A DNA stretch of 64,000 bases from Hevea brasiliensis (Eukaryota > Streptophyta > Magnoliopsida > Malpighiales > Euphorbiaceae), in the NCBI RefSeq assembly GCF_030052815.1, contig NC_079507.1, positions 61,474,619 to 61,538,618 of the forward strand. The letters run 5' to 3'. Each line of letters opens with the position of its first letter. The stretch's first letter is position 1. Shown one piece after another: positions 13,243 to 26,106 of this stretch. The notes under the pieces are model-generated. The model was given only the letters and a program-made list of their open reading frames with translations. It made no database searches and was not told the origin of the DNA. The translations under genes and the position numbers were made by a program.

Positions 13243-15118
13243 TCATTCAGCGGGTGGGTCTTCCCTAGCCTGATCTCCAGTTGCATTTTCATTGTTCACA
13301 CCATTATTCCCCTCTGGTTCATCTTCACTCTCAGCTTTAACACCAGGGGCGAGCTTTTCTAGCCAGGTGAAGTCTTCTTCGGAATAGCGCTTGACTAGCT
13401 CATCTAGGAGATCACTATGGGCGTTCATGTAAGCACCAGCTTCCTTTACCAAAGCTTCATCCTCTTTTGCTATAATCTCTTCAAAGAACTTCACCAGGTT
13501 AGAAGCTTGATGGGCCCGAGCCTCTTCATGTTCCATCTCCAGCTGAGCTGTCTCTCTTGGTGAGATCTCACTTGTCCCTCTAGTTTGATGATCCAATCAT
13601 TTGTAGCAGAGAGTTGGCTCTTCATAGCCGCTGAGTCCTGAACCGCCTTGGTAATCTCCCTCTTTAAGAGATGGGCCTTTTCTCTGAGCATCTGTTGGTT
13701 CACAACTGCCTCTAAACCTAAGCTCATCATTTGAGCAAGGAGATCCTCCATGCTCTCCGGACCTATCTGAGTTTGGTCATCGGGGAAGCAGATTGAAGCG
13801 CCTAAGACTTTGGCTAAGTCAGTGTTCCCTTATACCGAGTGGTTCCTCTCCAGTGATTGAAGCAAGACTTGAGCATCTTGGGAGAGTGGTCGCCTAGCCG
13901 GGGTCGCCTGCCATAAGGATCCGCCCTCTGCAGTTGAAGAGATCGGTGGTCGGGAAGGAGGCTCGACAGGTTGAGTGGGAGGCTCCACAGCAAGGATCTG
14001 CACTTTCGAAGTCGATTGCATGTCAGTTCGTTTCGGCAAGCTCGGCACTTTCACCTGAACCCGTCTCTAGGCCTCAGCAGCGGCAACAACTTCTTTCATT
14101 TCCAACACCTTCCCGACGAGCTCTCTCTTCCACTTCTGAGTCTCCTTTTCAGCATCACCTCTCGCCATCTCTGCACGGAAAAGCAAGTTAGTGAGATCGT
14201 TAGGACTAAAAGACAAAGGTTTGGTTTTACCTATCCCAGGGCCGAAATCAGAGAGTTGCAGTTGGATGTTCTCATGGGCTATCACCTTCATCATCCACCA
14301 CTTCAATTTGGCCATGACCACATCCAAGCATGAATACCTATAAGAGATCGCCTGGCTTTTAAGTTCCTTTACCATGACGCTCTCGACATCATTTAGGCGA
14401 TCTTTTTCTTGGACCTTTTCGCTAAATAATTCCAACTTCATGGGATCCCCTCGTAGCCACGAGGATCTTTACTTCAAAGAACGAAGAACTGGTCTTTCCA
14501 ATTTTTTAAAGAGAAAGGGAGATCGGTGTAGAGCTCACAGTTCGACTTTGCTTGGAAGAACTAAAATTCGTCGTCTTTTCGCCAAGCAAATCTATGTAGT
14601 TCGGCGAAGAAATTCACAGTAGGCTCGAGTCGTTTAGCTCTACATAATTCTCTGAAAGCCACCAGAGTTCGCCAGGAGTTCGAATGTACTTAAGCGATGC
14701 AAACTCGGTGGTACTTTAGGACATCCTTGTAAAATTGCTCCAGAGGAAACCATAGCCCGGCCTTTAATTATTCTTCGTACACTATAATCAGATCTACTTT
14801 CTCGAAGAAGTGATTGGCCTGAAGATCCCCGTGACACTGAATCAGCTCAAATGAGTCGGTTGGAAGATTGAACTCCTAGCTTATGAGTTCAAGATTGAAC
14901 ATCCCAAGGATTGAAGGGAGCTCATCCACGAATATAAGCTCCCTCCTCATGACCAGAGCCCGCTGTTGGCTTGACCCAACGAATTAACTAGTGGTCGGAA
15001 CGGTAGCTCTAACAGTTTCAAATCGCTCACTTAGTTCAACCTCATCACCTTCATCGGAGGACTAAGAAATGTGAACAGAAGGTGGGCTTGTAACTCTCTG
15101 ACCATCAGTGATGCTCAT
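13243..15118 (-). pseudogene. Degenerate plant retrotransposon antisense ORF (Transposase_28-like)
   Basis: Read leftward from an ATG at 15118-15116 (MSITDGQRVTSPPSV), the frame shows the typical body of plant 'putative gypsy type transposon' proteins: LIFVDELPSILGMFNLELIS, then EFNLPTDSFELIQCHGDLQ, then NWKDQFFV-type sequence near 14480. Later comes a coiled-coil-rich tail (13491-14441) and an acidic C-terminus ending at 13243. At least six in-frame stops and several frameshifts break it. Many stops look like C-to-T changes of CAG, CAA or CGA codons, as expected of methylated, silenced DNA. Such proteins are found in Tat-lineage elements as a gag-pol-independent, antisense ORF. A TATA-like box (TATAAATA on the minus strand) lies near 15270-15278, about 150 bases upstream of the start. 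Confidence 0.65.
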
Positions 15119-15267
15119 TTTCAGGCATTGAAGGTAAAAATGACCAGAAAAAGATCAAAACTATTACTTGAGTACAGATCTGTGTCGAAAAGGCCAGGAA
15201 ATTGAGAGAATCGTCGAAAGGCTTGAGGAGAATGTGATGGCAAAAGTGAAAAATGACTGAGCCCCTC

Positions 15268-15280
15268 CCCTATTTATAAA
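15268..15280 (-). promoter_or_regulatory. TATA-like box ahead of the retroelement antisense ORF
   Basis: The plus strand reads CCTATTTATAAATG, giving TTTATAAATAGG on the minus strand, a close match to a plant TATA box. It sits about 150 bp upstream of the ATG at 15118. A second, similar leader-and-start arrangement is seen at about 16020-16260, suggesting part of this leader was duplicated. Functional status unknown. Confidence 0.35.
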
Positions 15281-17944
15281 TGTTCGGGCATTAAATGCTC
15301 TCGAGACTTGAGGCAGTGCATCGATTAGAGAAAAATTTAATTATATCCCAATTTTCAATGTGTACTAGGAGAAAATCAATAGAGGGGGGGTCCGGACGAA
15401 AGAGATCGATCGAAAGAGTCGTGACTAGAGATTGGATAGGAAGGGGTCCGAACGAAAGAGATCGAATGAAGAGGATATTAGGTAGAGGAATCGGAAGGAC
15501 GATTAGGGCAATGCAAATGATAAAGAACATAATAAATAAATAAAAACAGAATAAATAAATAAATAGAATAAGATCGAGTTTAAATAAAAGTCCATTTTAT
15601 TTCCAAAAGATCAATTAAATCATTGGACGATCATCCCCAACCCAATCATTAATTACAGATGTATCTACATTCTACCCATCTTGCTCCCACAGTTTGGATA
15701 CCTCTCAATCTCAAGAGACTATTTAAGAGATACGTGGAGATCGGGAGAGTAGCTCTTGTCAACTATGGTTAAGACTATGGAAAGCTCGTTGTCATCGTTG
15801 ATGTCATCATCAAGAATCGAGCTTTAGTCGGTTCCCTTGAGATGGTTAAGAGCCAAATGAACTTCAAGAGGCAGTCATCGATATCAAGATTAAAATTAGC
15901 AGTCCCCTTGCTCAAGATCGATCTCTGGCTCAGATTGGCAGGCCGACTAGAGATCGGAAGGGTGGTTATTTTAGTCCCAAATCGGTTGTTTAGTCCAATT
16001 TTCTTACCATCATCAGATGACGTTCTTATCACTCTCTGATTGTCGGTGTCATCCATTTTCAGGTGATAGGCAAAGAAAGTTATCGGGAAGAGATCAAGAT
16101 GGTTATCATGATGAAAATCGGCGCCGGATATGTAAAGCATGGAGGAGGAACACGTCAGAGATTGACCGGAGAGGAAAAGTGGAAATGTGAGGATGACAGC
16201 CTCTCCCCCTGGTATATGTAGGTGCTCGCAAGACTCAAAGCGGCTCATCAGTTAATGAAGAATTTAATGCTTTTCCGGCATTCGATGTGCACCGACATAG
16301 ACCAGATACAGAGTGCAGATAGAAAAAAGATCGAGAAGGTAAGAAGTCAGACGTAGAAAAGGTTGGTATAAGAGAGATCCGGCAAGAAAGTTTTAGGTTG
16401 CCAACCATAATGAGAGAGCGAATAAGGAGATCGGGTAAAACTTGAAAATGGCCAATAAAGATCGAAAGATTGGGGAAATCATAAGTTCAGAAGTTACTTC
16501 GAACCATGACCCTTGATACGCGAGATTAACTCCCCCACTATCAGATCTAAGTTTGTTAAAGCATTTGGGGTACAATCCAATCTCCACCATTCACCCATGT
16601 CGTAAGGACAAATATAAACCGTCGGATCTTAGGCAGTTAAAGCATTCTGGTATGCCCCAATCTACATCTTTGATCTCATTTGTAAGGATCGATTTTGGGT
16701 TGTTCGATTAAAAGTAATAAACAGATTCAACACCTTTCATTCCCAACCCTTTGATCCATTTTATAAGGCAGAATCCCCAGCCATTGGATTAAAGAGAAAA
16801 GGACAAAAGAGTCCTAAGTTAAATCTTGGCCCTCACTTCTTGACCTCTTTAAATTCTTGACCCTCAGATCTTATTCTCCGAAATCTCCACCCTTCAATCT
16901 TGCCATCAAAGATCTTAGCCGTCCATTGGAAGAACCCTGTTCCCTATAAATACCTAAAATCTTCACTGTAGAAGGCGTCTTTGGGGCTAAAATCTAGAGT
17001 TCTTGGTCTTCACTTATTGGAGATTTCTTTCGGTCTTGAACCTTGAGTCTTTTTAGCTCCAATCTTAAGCTCATTTGTTTTTCACCTGAATATAGAGTCG
17101 CTAAAGAGGGGCTTAGAAACATGTTTTCTAAAGAATCTAGACTCTGCAAATCCTAATACACCCTGGTCCCCATCTTTGATAGATTCATCCAGCAGCTAAG
17201 TGGTCTATTTTTGGGGTTTCAGTCATCAAGATCCTGTCTCCATCGCTCCTATCACTTCAAAAGTACTTTTTCTTATTAGGTACAATCAGGCTGCGTTAGT
17301 GGCGTAAGCTAGAATCTGGACTTTTAAAATGTCTAAACATGCCTAACTTTTAGAATAGTTTAAGGTTAGACTGGTATACCTCACAAATATTACTGTTTTC
17401 GATTATAATAGCATTTACGTGATTTCATTATCTTGAAAAGCGTGTGTTTCTTTTTAGTATAGAAATAAAGTTCGGGTAATAATAATGAGGTTTAGAGTTA
17501 GGAGAGGAGAGCTCAATCAAGATGGACGAAAAGTCCAAAATAATAAGTGAAAAGAGATGTTGACATGGAGAGTTTGGATCAGTTTCAAAAGGGCGAAAAT
17601 CATAAGTGAAGAGATGATATAGGGAGTTTGATTTGATTAGAGAAATCAGAAATGATGGGGGGGGGGGGGGGGGGGTGGGGTTATTTACATAAGGAATTCA
17701 TATTCGATTAAAGATCGAAAATGGTGAGTACGAGGGTTTTTACGAACAGGGAGAGTCCGAGCGACTAATAAGAGATCAGAAATAAAGAGAGTAGGAGAAA
17801 AGTTCGGATAACGGAAAAGAGATTGGAAAATAACGTGCAATTTCACACAAAAGAATCAACAAGTAGATCCGTCCTACTTTTTACATCATTTTATAAATAT
17901 TCCTGTCTGTTATCTGCCTGTAGCATTTCAGAATAATAACGAGA

Positions 17945-18600
17945 GTTAGGAAGAGAGTCCTCTCTTGGAGCTCATATTTATAAGAGTGGACATCCGTTAA
18001 TGTTCTCTAAAATTTCTCAAAAGAGGAAGAGTTCTTCCACCGAATTTTCTAACAGTTTTTAAGAACTTTGCAATTCAACATTATGGGTTCACAGGAGAGT
18101 CCTTATGTGAACCTCATACTAGGAGAGTCCTTATGTGAGCCTCATACTTTATAAATTTTTATCTGGGTCCAATGGAGAGTCCTTCTTGGTCCCCTTGCAT
18201 TTGTGATCTATCTAAATATGAGGGAGAGTCCTCCCATAAAGAACTTTTGAAATTAATTAACTTAAAAACACGTAAACAATTTAGAAGTGGATTGATGCCT
18301 GTAATGCCTTATGAATAATTATGTCAATGATGGGATCTTTCTTCATTAACAGAGAGTCCTCATTAATGAAGAAAACTCTCTAGGCTATAATTAATACATT
18401 TCTTTTCAATTAGAGTCCTAATTGGAAGGAATGAAAGTCCTTACCCGCATTAATACAATTCTCATACACATCACGCCCTCAAATTATTTGTATGCCAATA
18501 ACGAGGTAAATGATGGGTTAGCCGAGAGTCCTCCTCATTCATTGTGAATCTCTAGGGCCAAATAATACATCTTCGGAATTAGAGTCCTAATTTGGAGAGA
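17945..18600. repeat. Array of AGAGTCCT motifs, each at the centre of a short inverted repeat
   Basis: AGAGTCC(T) occurs at about 17954, 18096, 18124, 18176, 18225, 18353, 18412, 18524 and 18581, and less perfectly at 17752 and 18434. The sequences on either side of most copies are reverse complements of one another, while the arm sequence differs from copy to copy. The best cases have perfect arms: GGTTCACA/TGTGAACC around the 18096 copy, TTTCTTCATTAA/TTAATGAAGAAA around 18353, and AAGAGA/TCTCTT around 17954. Others are imperfect. The array lies in the LTR-like part of the retroelement relic in PHOT2. Confidence 0.75.
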
Positions 18601-20980
18601 GAGGAATTTCATAAAATATATAAAAAATTAAACAAACACAATCTCAATTCACTTTAGAATCATCCCCATTTACTCGTGTTCTTGGGGACAGTGAAATACC
18701 AAGCGTTCCTAAAATAAATATTGGGAACCAACATCGTAATTTTAACCCCAAGGTTATTAGCTTGAAATTATAAAGAGTATATCATTAAATTTACTTGCCC
18801 CTCGTTGAGGGACAACATGGAGTGCCTAACACTTTCGCAACACGTATACGAATCCTTAACCTAATATCTATGTTTTAGAAGTGACTTTTTAAATTTAAAA
18901 AAAAAACAATTAATAATTTTTTTTAATTTCCCTCGAAATTAAAAATTAAAGTGGAAGTGGCGAACTCTTCACTTCTGCATTTTGGTGGGAATCATCCGGC
19001 TACAATAAAACCTTGCGACATTGCCAATACAAGAAGCATTGCGCAGTGAGATAAACATTGACAAGAAAGTCGTCATGGTCGTGAAAATCTGACTTACAAT
19101 GGGGTTATCAGGAAGTCTAGGATCTGTGATCACAAAATTCTTTTCAATGCGCTCCAGTGTAGTTGCCAAATCAATTCCTTGGCGTATGTCCCTTTTTCTT
19201 CCAGCATGGTCCCAACTGTCGCAGAGTTTTACCTCTTTGGTCATCAAAACGTCTGTTTCAACATTTGGCGGTGGTGGTGGTGGTGGTGGATCTTGCGTTC
19301 CTGCATAACCTAGAGACCTTGGTTTGAACCTGCAGGAGAATTATCACACAGCTTATGTCAGCGTCTTTTAGAATATACATGGAACCAATTTTGAACAAGA
19401 TTCTTTATTTCAGCCAAGTAATTTCTATTTGTTGACAAAGAGGAAGGAGACTGACCCCATCAAGGATGATTTTCTAGTTTTCTTGGCAGCTTCCTGAGAA
19501 ACATCATCTGTGGAGTCCAACTGAGGAGTTTGTCTTCCAGGTGTACCAGAATTGATGGTATTAGAGTCAACAGAATTAGGCAGAACATAATCAAGGTTTA
19601 CGGATGTGTCATGAATCATTGCTCGAATGTGAGATTTGTGATCTTTGAGAGTTTGAACAACCTCTGTGATGGAATCTAGAGCCTTATCCTTCTGACGAGC
19701 TGAATGATATATATAAAAATGACAGTTTACATAAAAAAGTAGAAGCTAGAAATATGGAAATTTTCAAATATCATACAGTAGTAAACCCAAACTAATATGC
19801 TTGATTTTTTACCATCATAGAGGATTAAAGACTTGGGCAATCCATTAGGGCGTAAAGCCTTGTTGTTAATACCTTCAGTATATTTGCTGACTGCTACCTG
19901 CATTCTGCATTTTGACAAAGATGATAGATTACTAATTAATTTCCATTTACATTTGGTCACTTAATCCTTTTTCCAAGAAAGAGTAATAGATACTTTAATT
20001 AACTAACCCAATGAATTTGATTGCATTGCCACGGTCATCTTTGATAGGGGTGACAGTTAGCAGATTCCAGAAAGGAGTGCCATCTTTCTTGTAGTTAAGA
20101 AGCCTACCACAGTAGCTTCTCCCATTCTTTACAACATCTCGTATCTTTGCCACTTCTTGCCTGTCTGTTTCTGGCCCCTGGAGAAACCGGCTGCAAACAG
20201 AAAATGCTTACCTCTCTGTGTAAACTTAGCTGTGCACTGATCAGCGTAGCTACTGAAGCAGAAGGATAATGCTTACCAGTTCCTTCCAATAACCTCCTTT
20301 GAAGAATAGCCAGTCAAACTAAAAAATCCATTACTGGCATACATTATTGGGCAGTCTGGTTTGGTGGCATCAGATACAATAAATGTTTGCTGCAGGGTTG
20401 CCAGAGCATCCTTCAACTCTTGTGATACCCTGGGAAAGGCTCCTGCATCTGATTCCCCTGACGTCCTTGTTGACTCGGCTGCAAATCTCTTCGATGAGTA
20501 TTTGCTTCTATCTCCATGTCCAGATAAAATCTTTATTGCTTTGAAACTACCTTCCCCCACATCTGACTTCACAACAAGTCCCCATTCTGCAGTCCTTTCT
20601 GCTATGCTTGTTTCGGTTAACGTGGCTGCAACATTATTTCCCTTCAATTCTGTTATTGCATCAGTACAAGTGATCTTAGACTTAATGGCACACTCTCTTT
20701 CAAATGCCATCCACTTGTTCACAGGCTCCCAGCTGCTGCTGCTGCTGCTACTAGAACTAAAATTTTTTGATGATCCTCCTTCAATATAGGCTTGTGTATC
20801 AATGCCATGACTCCTACTACTGCTAGCAGAAGTAGGCTGTCCAACTTCAACATTACTTGCTGGTGGATCAAAGATCTCAATTGATCTCCTCTCTTCTCTG
20901 TTAATGTATTGATCATTTGCAGATAATGCTGAGCCATTAAAACTCAAATTCTCTTGATCCATTGCTTTCTCTTTCTCCAT

Positions 20981-23040
20981 TTTTCAACTCTTCTCAACGA
21001 AACTGGAGACTGCCTTCCATAAAAACACAAAAAAGGTTGTTTTACAAGCGAGGAATTGATTGAAATTTGGAAGAATTAATTCCTTATTAAATTGAATTTA
21101 ACTTATAAGATTTATATTAAATTTAACTGCAACTTGAAGAAATGTGAACCAAGTAGTAAAGAATTCACTTCACCATCACAACCACAATCCCAAATATACA
21201 CACTGAGAATACAGCCAAGGATCAAGGATGAATATTTATGATAAGAAAAGAAACAAACTGAAATAAATTGACATTTAAAATCTGCAATATCCATCTAAAA
21301 AGTGCTGGAAAAGTGGCTGCAAAAACACTGCTAAAAAATTATGTAGATCAATAAGTATGTTGATTAAACTGGATAACAGAAGCAGATAGAATGTAGTATT
21401 TCTTGGAGCCATTATTGATTGTACGAAACTTATGGAAAGTAATTAATGAAATATTTGATCAATTTAACAGTAGTGGCATCACATGCTCTACATCAATCAA
21501 ACAACTTGACATCTCTTGTATCTAGGTTGCATAGAGCAGCATTCAACCAGTAGTAGTAATGCAGAAAAGGATAGTTGCTGAAACCAAAATTTAAGAAAGC
21601 GAGAGAAATGGAGCTCACAGGTGGTCAGATCAATAAGAAAAGAAGGCATTGCTCGTCCAAGCCATAACCCAGATGAGCTTCTTTAGAATTTTGATTATCT
21701 GAACAGGAAATATATAGTTGAACTTTGAAGTAAACGGTCTCTCAGGTAGTTTTTTTTTTTTTTTCTTCTTCTTTTTGTTTATGTTTTGGTTTCTATTGAT
21801 AGGGTTAATAAGAAAAAAAAAAACACAGTTGGGTTGACTACTTCCCTCTCTTATTTATGTGGTTGGAAAACTACCTCCTAACTTATAGAGGTTAAGGAAG
21901 TGTTTGATAACATTATATCATTATTTTTTACACTTTACAGCTAATTCAACAATTATTTTTATCGAACACTTTTTATTTTAACAGCTATATAAACAGTTAA
22001 TCTTGTCGGTTAAACATGATCATTCTTTGCCATTCAGCTTTGTCACACACTAGATTTGCATTAATATACAAAACTTATAAATCATTATATATTACTTCTC
22101 TTCTTGTCATCTTAGCCCCCCCTTTTCCCCTCGTTCTTCCCTTTCCTTGCTAACTTATCACATTTCATACACATTTGATTCTCTATATTTTGTATATAAC
22201 CAAACCATCTAAAACAATATTTTCTCATTTTACCTCCAATACGTACTACATGTACTTTTAAGCGGATGTGGTAGTGAAAGATAACAAAACTCAATCGCCC
22301 CTGTATAAAAGAATGGAGATATTACTTGGTGCTCTTGCAACATATATCTCTAACAGTTCATAAAACTCTTTAATTATTTAAATAATTTGGAAATACTATT
22401 AAAAAAAAAGTTAGAATGTAATTGACAACAAAATAATAATAAGAAGAAGAAGAAGAACTCTCTTCTTACCAAGTGAAATAATTCCATAAATTTTATGGAT
22501 GGAGTAAAAATGAAGGAAAAAAAAAAAAGAAAGAAAGTGTGGTCCTTTTGGGAAATGAGAAACTATGGCATATGAGTGAGGGCTACAGTAGGGTCTCGCA
22601 CTACTTCAGGCTTCAGTTCCACGTTGTGTGCTTCCTACCATCATATCACACGCATCCATATCACAAGATATGTCGTCTCTTGGACACCTCTAGTCGATGA
22701 TATTTTTCAAAAAACATCTGTGGTTGCCTTGGCATTACAATAAATCAGGTAGTTTTATAATTTATGTACTTTTCAAAAACAAAAAATAGTGATATTTTGT
22801 TATGTGGACAATCATTAGTTGGGCCAGTAATGGTTTGGGCTTAGATAGGATGTGTAATGAAGGGCATGGGCTGCCTGCTTCCCACCGTCCCTGTAGATTA
22901 CGTGATTAATAGGGTTAAAATTAGATATTAAAATATATACTTCGATGAGTACGTAATTTTTCATGGAGTTAACACCTTATCACAATATTATATAATTAAG
23001 TTAATTTTCAATATTTTTTTATATTTTAATGGAAAAGTTT

Positions 23041-23078
<38 letters not shown>

Positions 23079-24314
23079 CTAAAAAATTATTTATGAAATT
23101 TAAAAATTTATTTTAAAAACATTTTTTTATATTTAAAATTTAAAGATTTTAATGATAATAATAATAATTTAAATATAAAAATTGCGATATATATATATAT
23201 TTTTCTATTTATATTTTTACACTTTGTTTGGATACGAGAAAAATGAGAGGAAAGAAAATAAACAAGGGAAAATAAATTGAGATTAACACATTTTTTTTAT
23301 TTGAAAATGAAGAAAAAATAAGGAGAGGAGGAAAAATAACTCTTATTTTTCTCTTTTTTCTCTAATTTAGATAGAAAAATAATAAAAGTGTAGGATTACA
23401 CATGAAAATTATAATATTAACCATTTTTAAAGTTTTTTTTATAAAATATATGGAATAAAATTATAAATTTATTATACTTTTCTTTTCTCTCTTTATTTTT
23501 CACATTTTCTATCCAAACAAAAGCAAATAAAATAAAATAATTATGATAACTAATTTAAATGATAATATAAAATAATCTAATAATCAACTTTTTTCAAATT
23601 TAAAATTAAATGATGTACTATCAAATATAAAATTATATATACTACTATTAAAAAATTTATCCATTAATATTTTAAATAAAATCAGTTTTTTATTTAAATA
23701 TCTTTTAATTTTAATAACTAAAATTTTATATGCTACTAAAAAAGTAATTATAAAAAATAGTATTTTTAATTTAAATTTTCAATTATATTAGAAAAGGATA
23801 AATTATTTTTTAAAAAATATATTAATATATATAAATAATTATTCACTAAAAAATTTATAAAATCTCAACATTTATTTAATAATAATAATAATAATATTAT
23901 ATAATATACTTTTTTTCTACTTTATATATCTTTTTATTGGTATATGAAATAAAATCAATTAATTTAAAAAAAATAAAAAAATAATTTAATTTATTCCAAA
24001 ATTTAAAATAAAATGGTATATTATTAAATATAATATTATATTAATTACTATTAAAATTTATATTTTAATACTTCAAATAAATCAACTTTGTATTAATATT
24101 TTTGAATTTCAACTGCTAAAATTTTATCATACCCTAAAAGAAATTTTTTCAAGAAAATATTTAATTAAAATTTCAATTAGAATAGTAAGGGTGAATTATT
24201 TTTAAAAAATTATATTCAGATATATATTTAAATAATTATTTAGTAGAAAATTTTTTATAAAATTTAAATATTTATTTTTTTAAATGTTTTTTATATTTAA
24301 AATTTAAGAGTTTT

Positions 24315-24350
<36 letters not shown>

Positions 24351-26106
24351 CTAAAAATTGCAACATGATATATGTTTTTTTTTATTTTGCTTATCTTTTT
24401 ATTGATATATGACAATTATTTTATAAAAAAATATAAAATAATATACCAATCATGTATTTCAAAATTTAAAATTAAATAATACATTATTAAATAAAAAATT
24501 ATATCAATTACTGTTAAAAAATTTATATATTAATAATTGAAAAATTACAATTGACTAAAACTTTTATCATTAATAAAATATTATGAAAATATAGAATATA
24601 AAGACATCTATATTAAATTATATTATTAAATTAAAATAATAAATATTTCGCATAAAGTACAGGCAAAACGGCTAGTTTAGAGTTGAAGTAGAACATCCAT
24701 CTTTTAAATGGCAAAATGCTTCTTGTATTTGTTGTGAAAGTTTAATTTAAACTTTTTAAATTTTTTATTCAAATTAATTTAAGAATTTCAAAGCTCAATT
24801 TAGCTCAAAATTAAAAATTGTGGATCAAAATTTTTTTTATTTCTTAATTTAAAATAAAAATAAAAAATAATTAATTTCTTAATTTTTAGGTTAAATTTCT
24901 TAATTTCTTAATTTAAATTTAAAAATGAAGAAATTTAATTTATTGTTTTTATTTATTTTTATGTTAAATTAAATTTAAATTTAGATTTTTTTAATTAATT
25001 TAGGTAAAAAAATTAAAAATCAACTAAATTGAGCAGAGGGCAGTGAAAGTGGGCTTTAAGCCATTTTTAAATATAAATACTAGTTTTACAACCGGAGTTT
25101 ATAATTTATTATTAATTTATAAATACTTAATATTTACTATAACTATAAATATTTAAAATTTTAATTTTATTTTTTATAATTTAATGTTATAGCTATTAAA
25201 TATTGTAATAAAGTACAATAATTCGATTTTTATTTTATATAAGGAATATATATATATATATTAGTTTTACAAAAATTTAATCACATACAATTTGTAATTA
25301 ATAAATATGAAAATTTATAATATATTTCTATTTATGATTACTGTATATTAGAGTATACGATCATTAGTATAAATTAATTTATACATATTTATTAAAAAAT
25401 TATTATTAATAATATTATAATGAAATATCATTTAAAATTTAAACGCAAGATAATTAATTAAAAGGAATTAAATTTTATCATATACATATTTATTAATAAA
25501 TGTTTATTCTATATAAATGTCTTTTATTTTTATTATTTGTTTTTCAACTTAATTTATTTTTTTTTAAAAAAACTCAATTTATTTTATTATTAATTTAGTT
25601 AACAATAAATAATTATTAAGAGACTAAAAATTACTTGGTCAAAAAAACAAACTTATGGCATACATAAAAGATTCTTGGGATAGAATATCATGATTCGAGC
25701 AATTTAAGGGAGAATACAAGAAGCAAGAAGAAGAAACAGAAAGAGTTAGGAGTCTAATACTCTGAAGCTTTTGCTTTATACAGGTATAGTGAAGCAACAA
25801 ATCTCTTTCTTTTTTCTTTCTCTGCTTTTTGTTTTTAAAACAATTTGGCATTGTCTGTTATGGGTTTCGATTATTGGGACTAATTCTTCTCCAAGTTATA
25901 AGCTTTTCAGTTTTTTTATTATTCTTGGAGTTTGTATTGTCTCATATGGGTTTTGGTTATTTTAATAAATTGTATATCTTGTTCTTTGCATAACCAGAAA
26001 GCTTGGAAATCTCACTATCTAGGGTTGTTTACTTTGTCCAAAATGCAGCTGTTCAGAATTGGTGATTTGGTAGAAAATAGTGATTGTAAAATTATTGAAA
26101 CAAGAA
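20981..26106. other. Large intergenic region between divergent PHOT2 and HDA19
   Basis: About 21000-22000 should hold the PHOT2 leader and promoter, 22090-22310 a LINE fragment, and 22900-25600 is extremely AT-rich with (TA)n at about 23043-23076, (AAT)n at about 24320-24350 and long A/T runs but no gene. From about 25700 to 26106 lies the HDA19 promoter and leader. A probable leader intron ends at the acceptor AACCAG near 25998. Confidence 0.6.
22090..22310 (-). mobile_element. LINE (non-LTR retrotransposon) 3'-end fragment
   Basis: The minus strand encodes IGGKMRKYCFRWFGYIQN followed by a basic tail (CDKLARKGKNEGKRGG). This corresponds to the end of the reverse-transcriptase ORF of plant L1-type LINEs, where the block (I)xxKMRxxxLRWFGHVxR and a basic, Gly-rich stretch are usual. 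It is short, 5'-truncated and in intergenic DNA upstream of PHOT2. It is related to the LINE piece at 46735-47440, which covers the neighbouring upstream part of the same ORF region. Confidence 0.6.

Larger units (their letters stand above)
12720..18980 (+). mobile_element. Degenerate Ty3/gypsy LTR-retrotransposon relic (probably Tat lineage) inside PHOT2
   Basis: About 6 kb of DNA unlike the surrounding AT-rich introns separates the LOV2 exons at 12097-12151 and 19098-19329. It contains a decayed antisense ORF of the Transposase_28 type (13243-15118), a 19-base G run at 17657-17675 that could mark a polypurine tract, and a 17.7-18.9 kb stretch resembling a long LTR. Near its right end are GGAGTGCCTAACACTTTCGC (18811-18830) and then GTGGCGAACTC (18956-18966). 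The latter resembles the tRNA-Arg-type primer-binding context TGGCGACTC known from Tat/Ogre elements. Degenerate repeats of about 78 bp lie at 12820-13130. No gag, protease, reverse transcriptase or integrase is recognisable. Plus orientation is inferred from the primer-site-like end, since Tat elements carry such extra ORFs antisense. Exact termini are uncertain. Confidence 0.6.

Noticed and set aside
20361..20789. 142-codon plus-strand frame
   Set aside because: Exact antisense of PHOT2 exon 1, whose minus-strand frame is a clear phototropin N-terminus.
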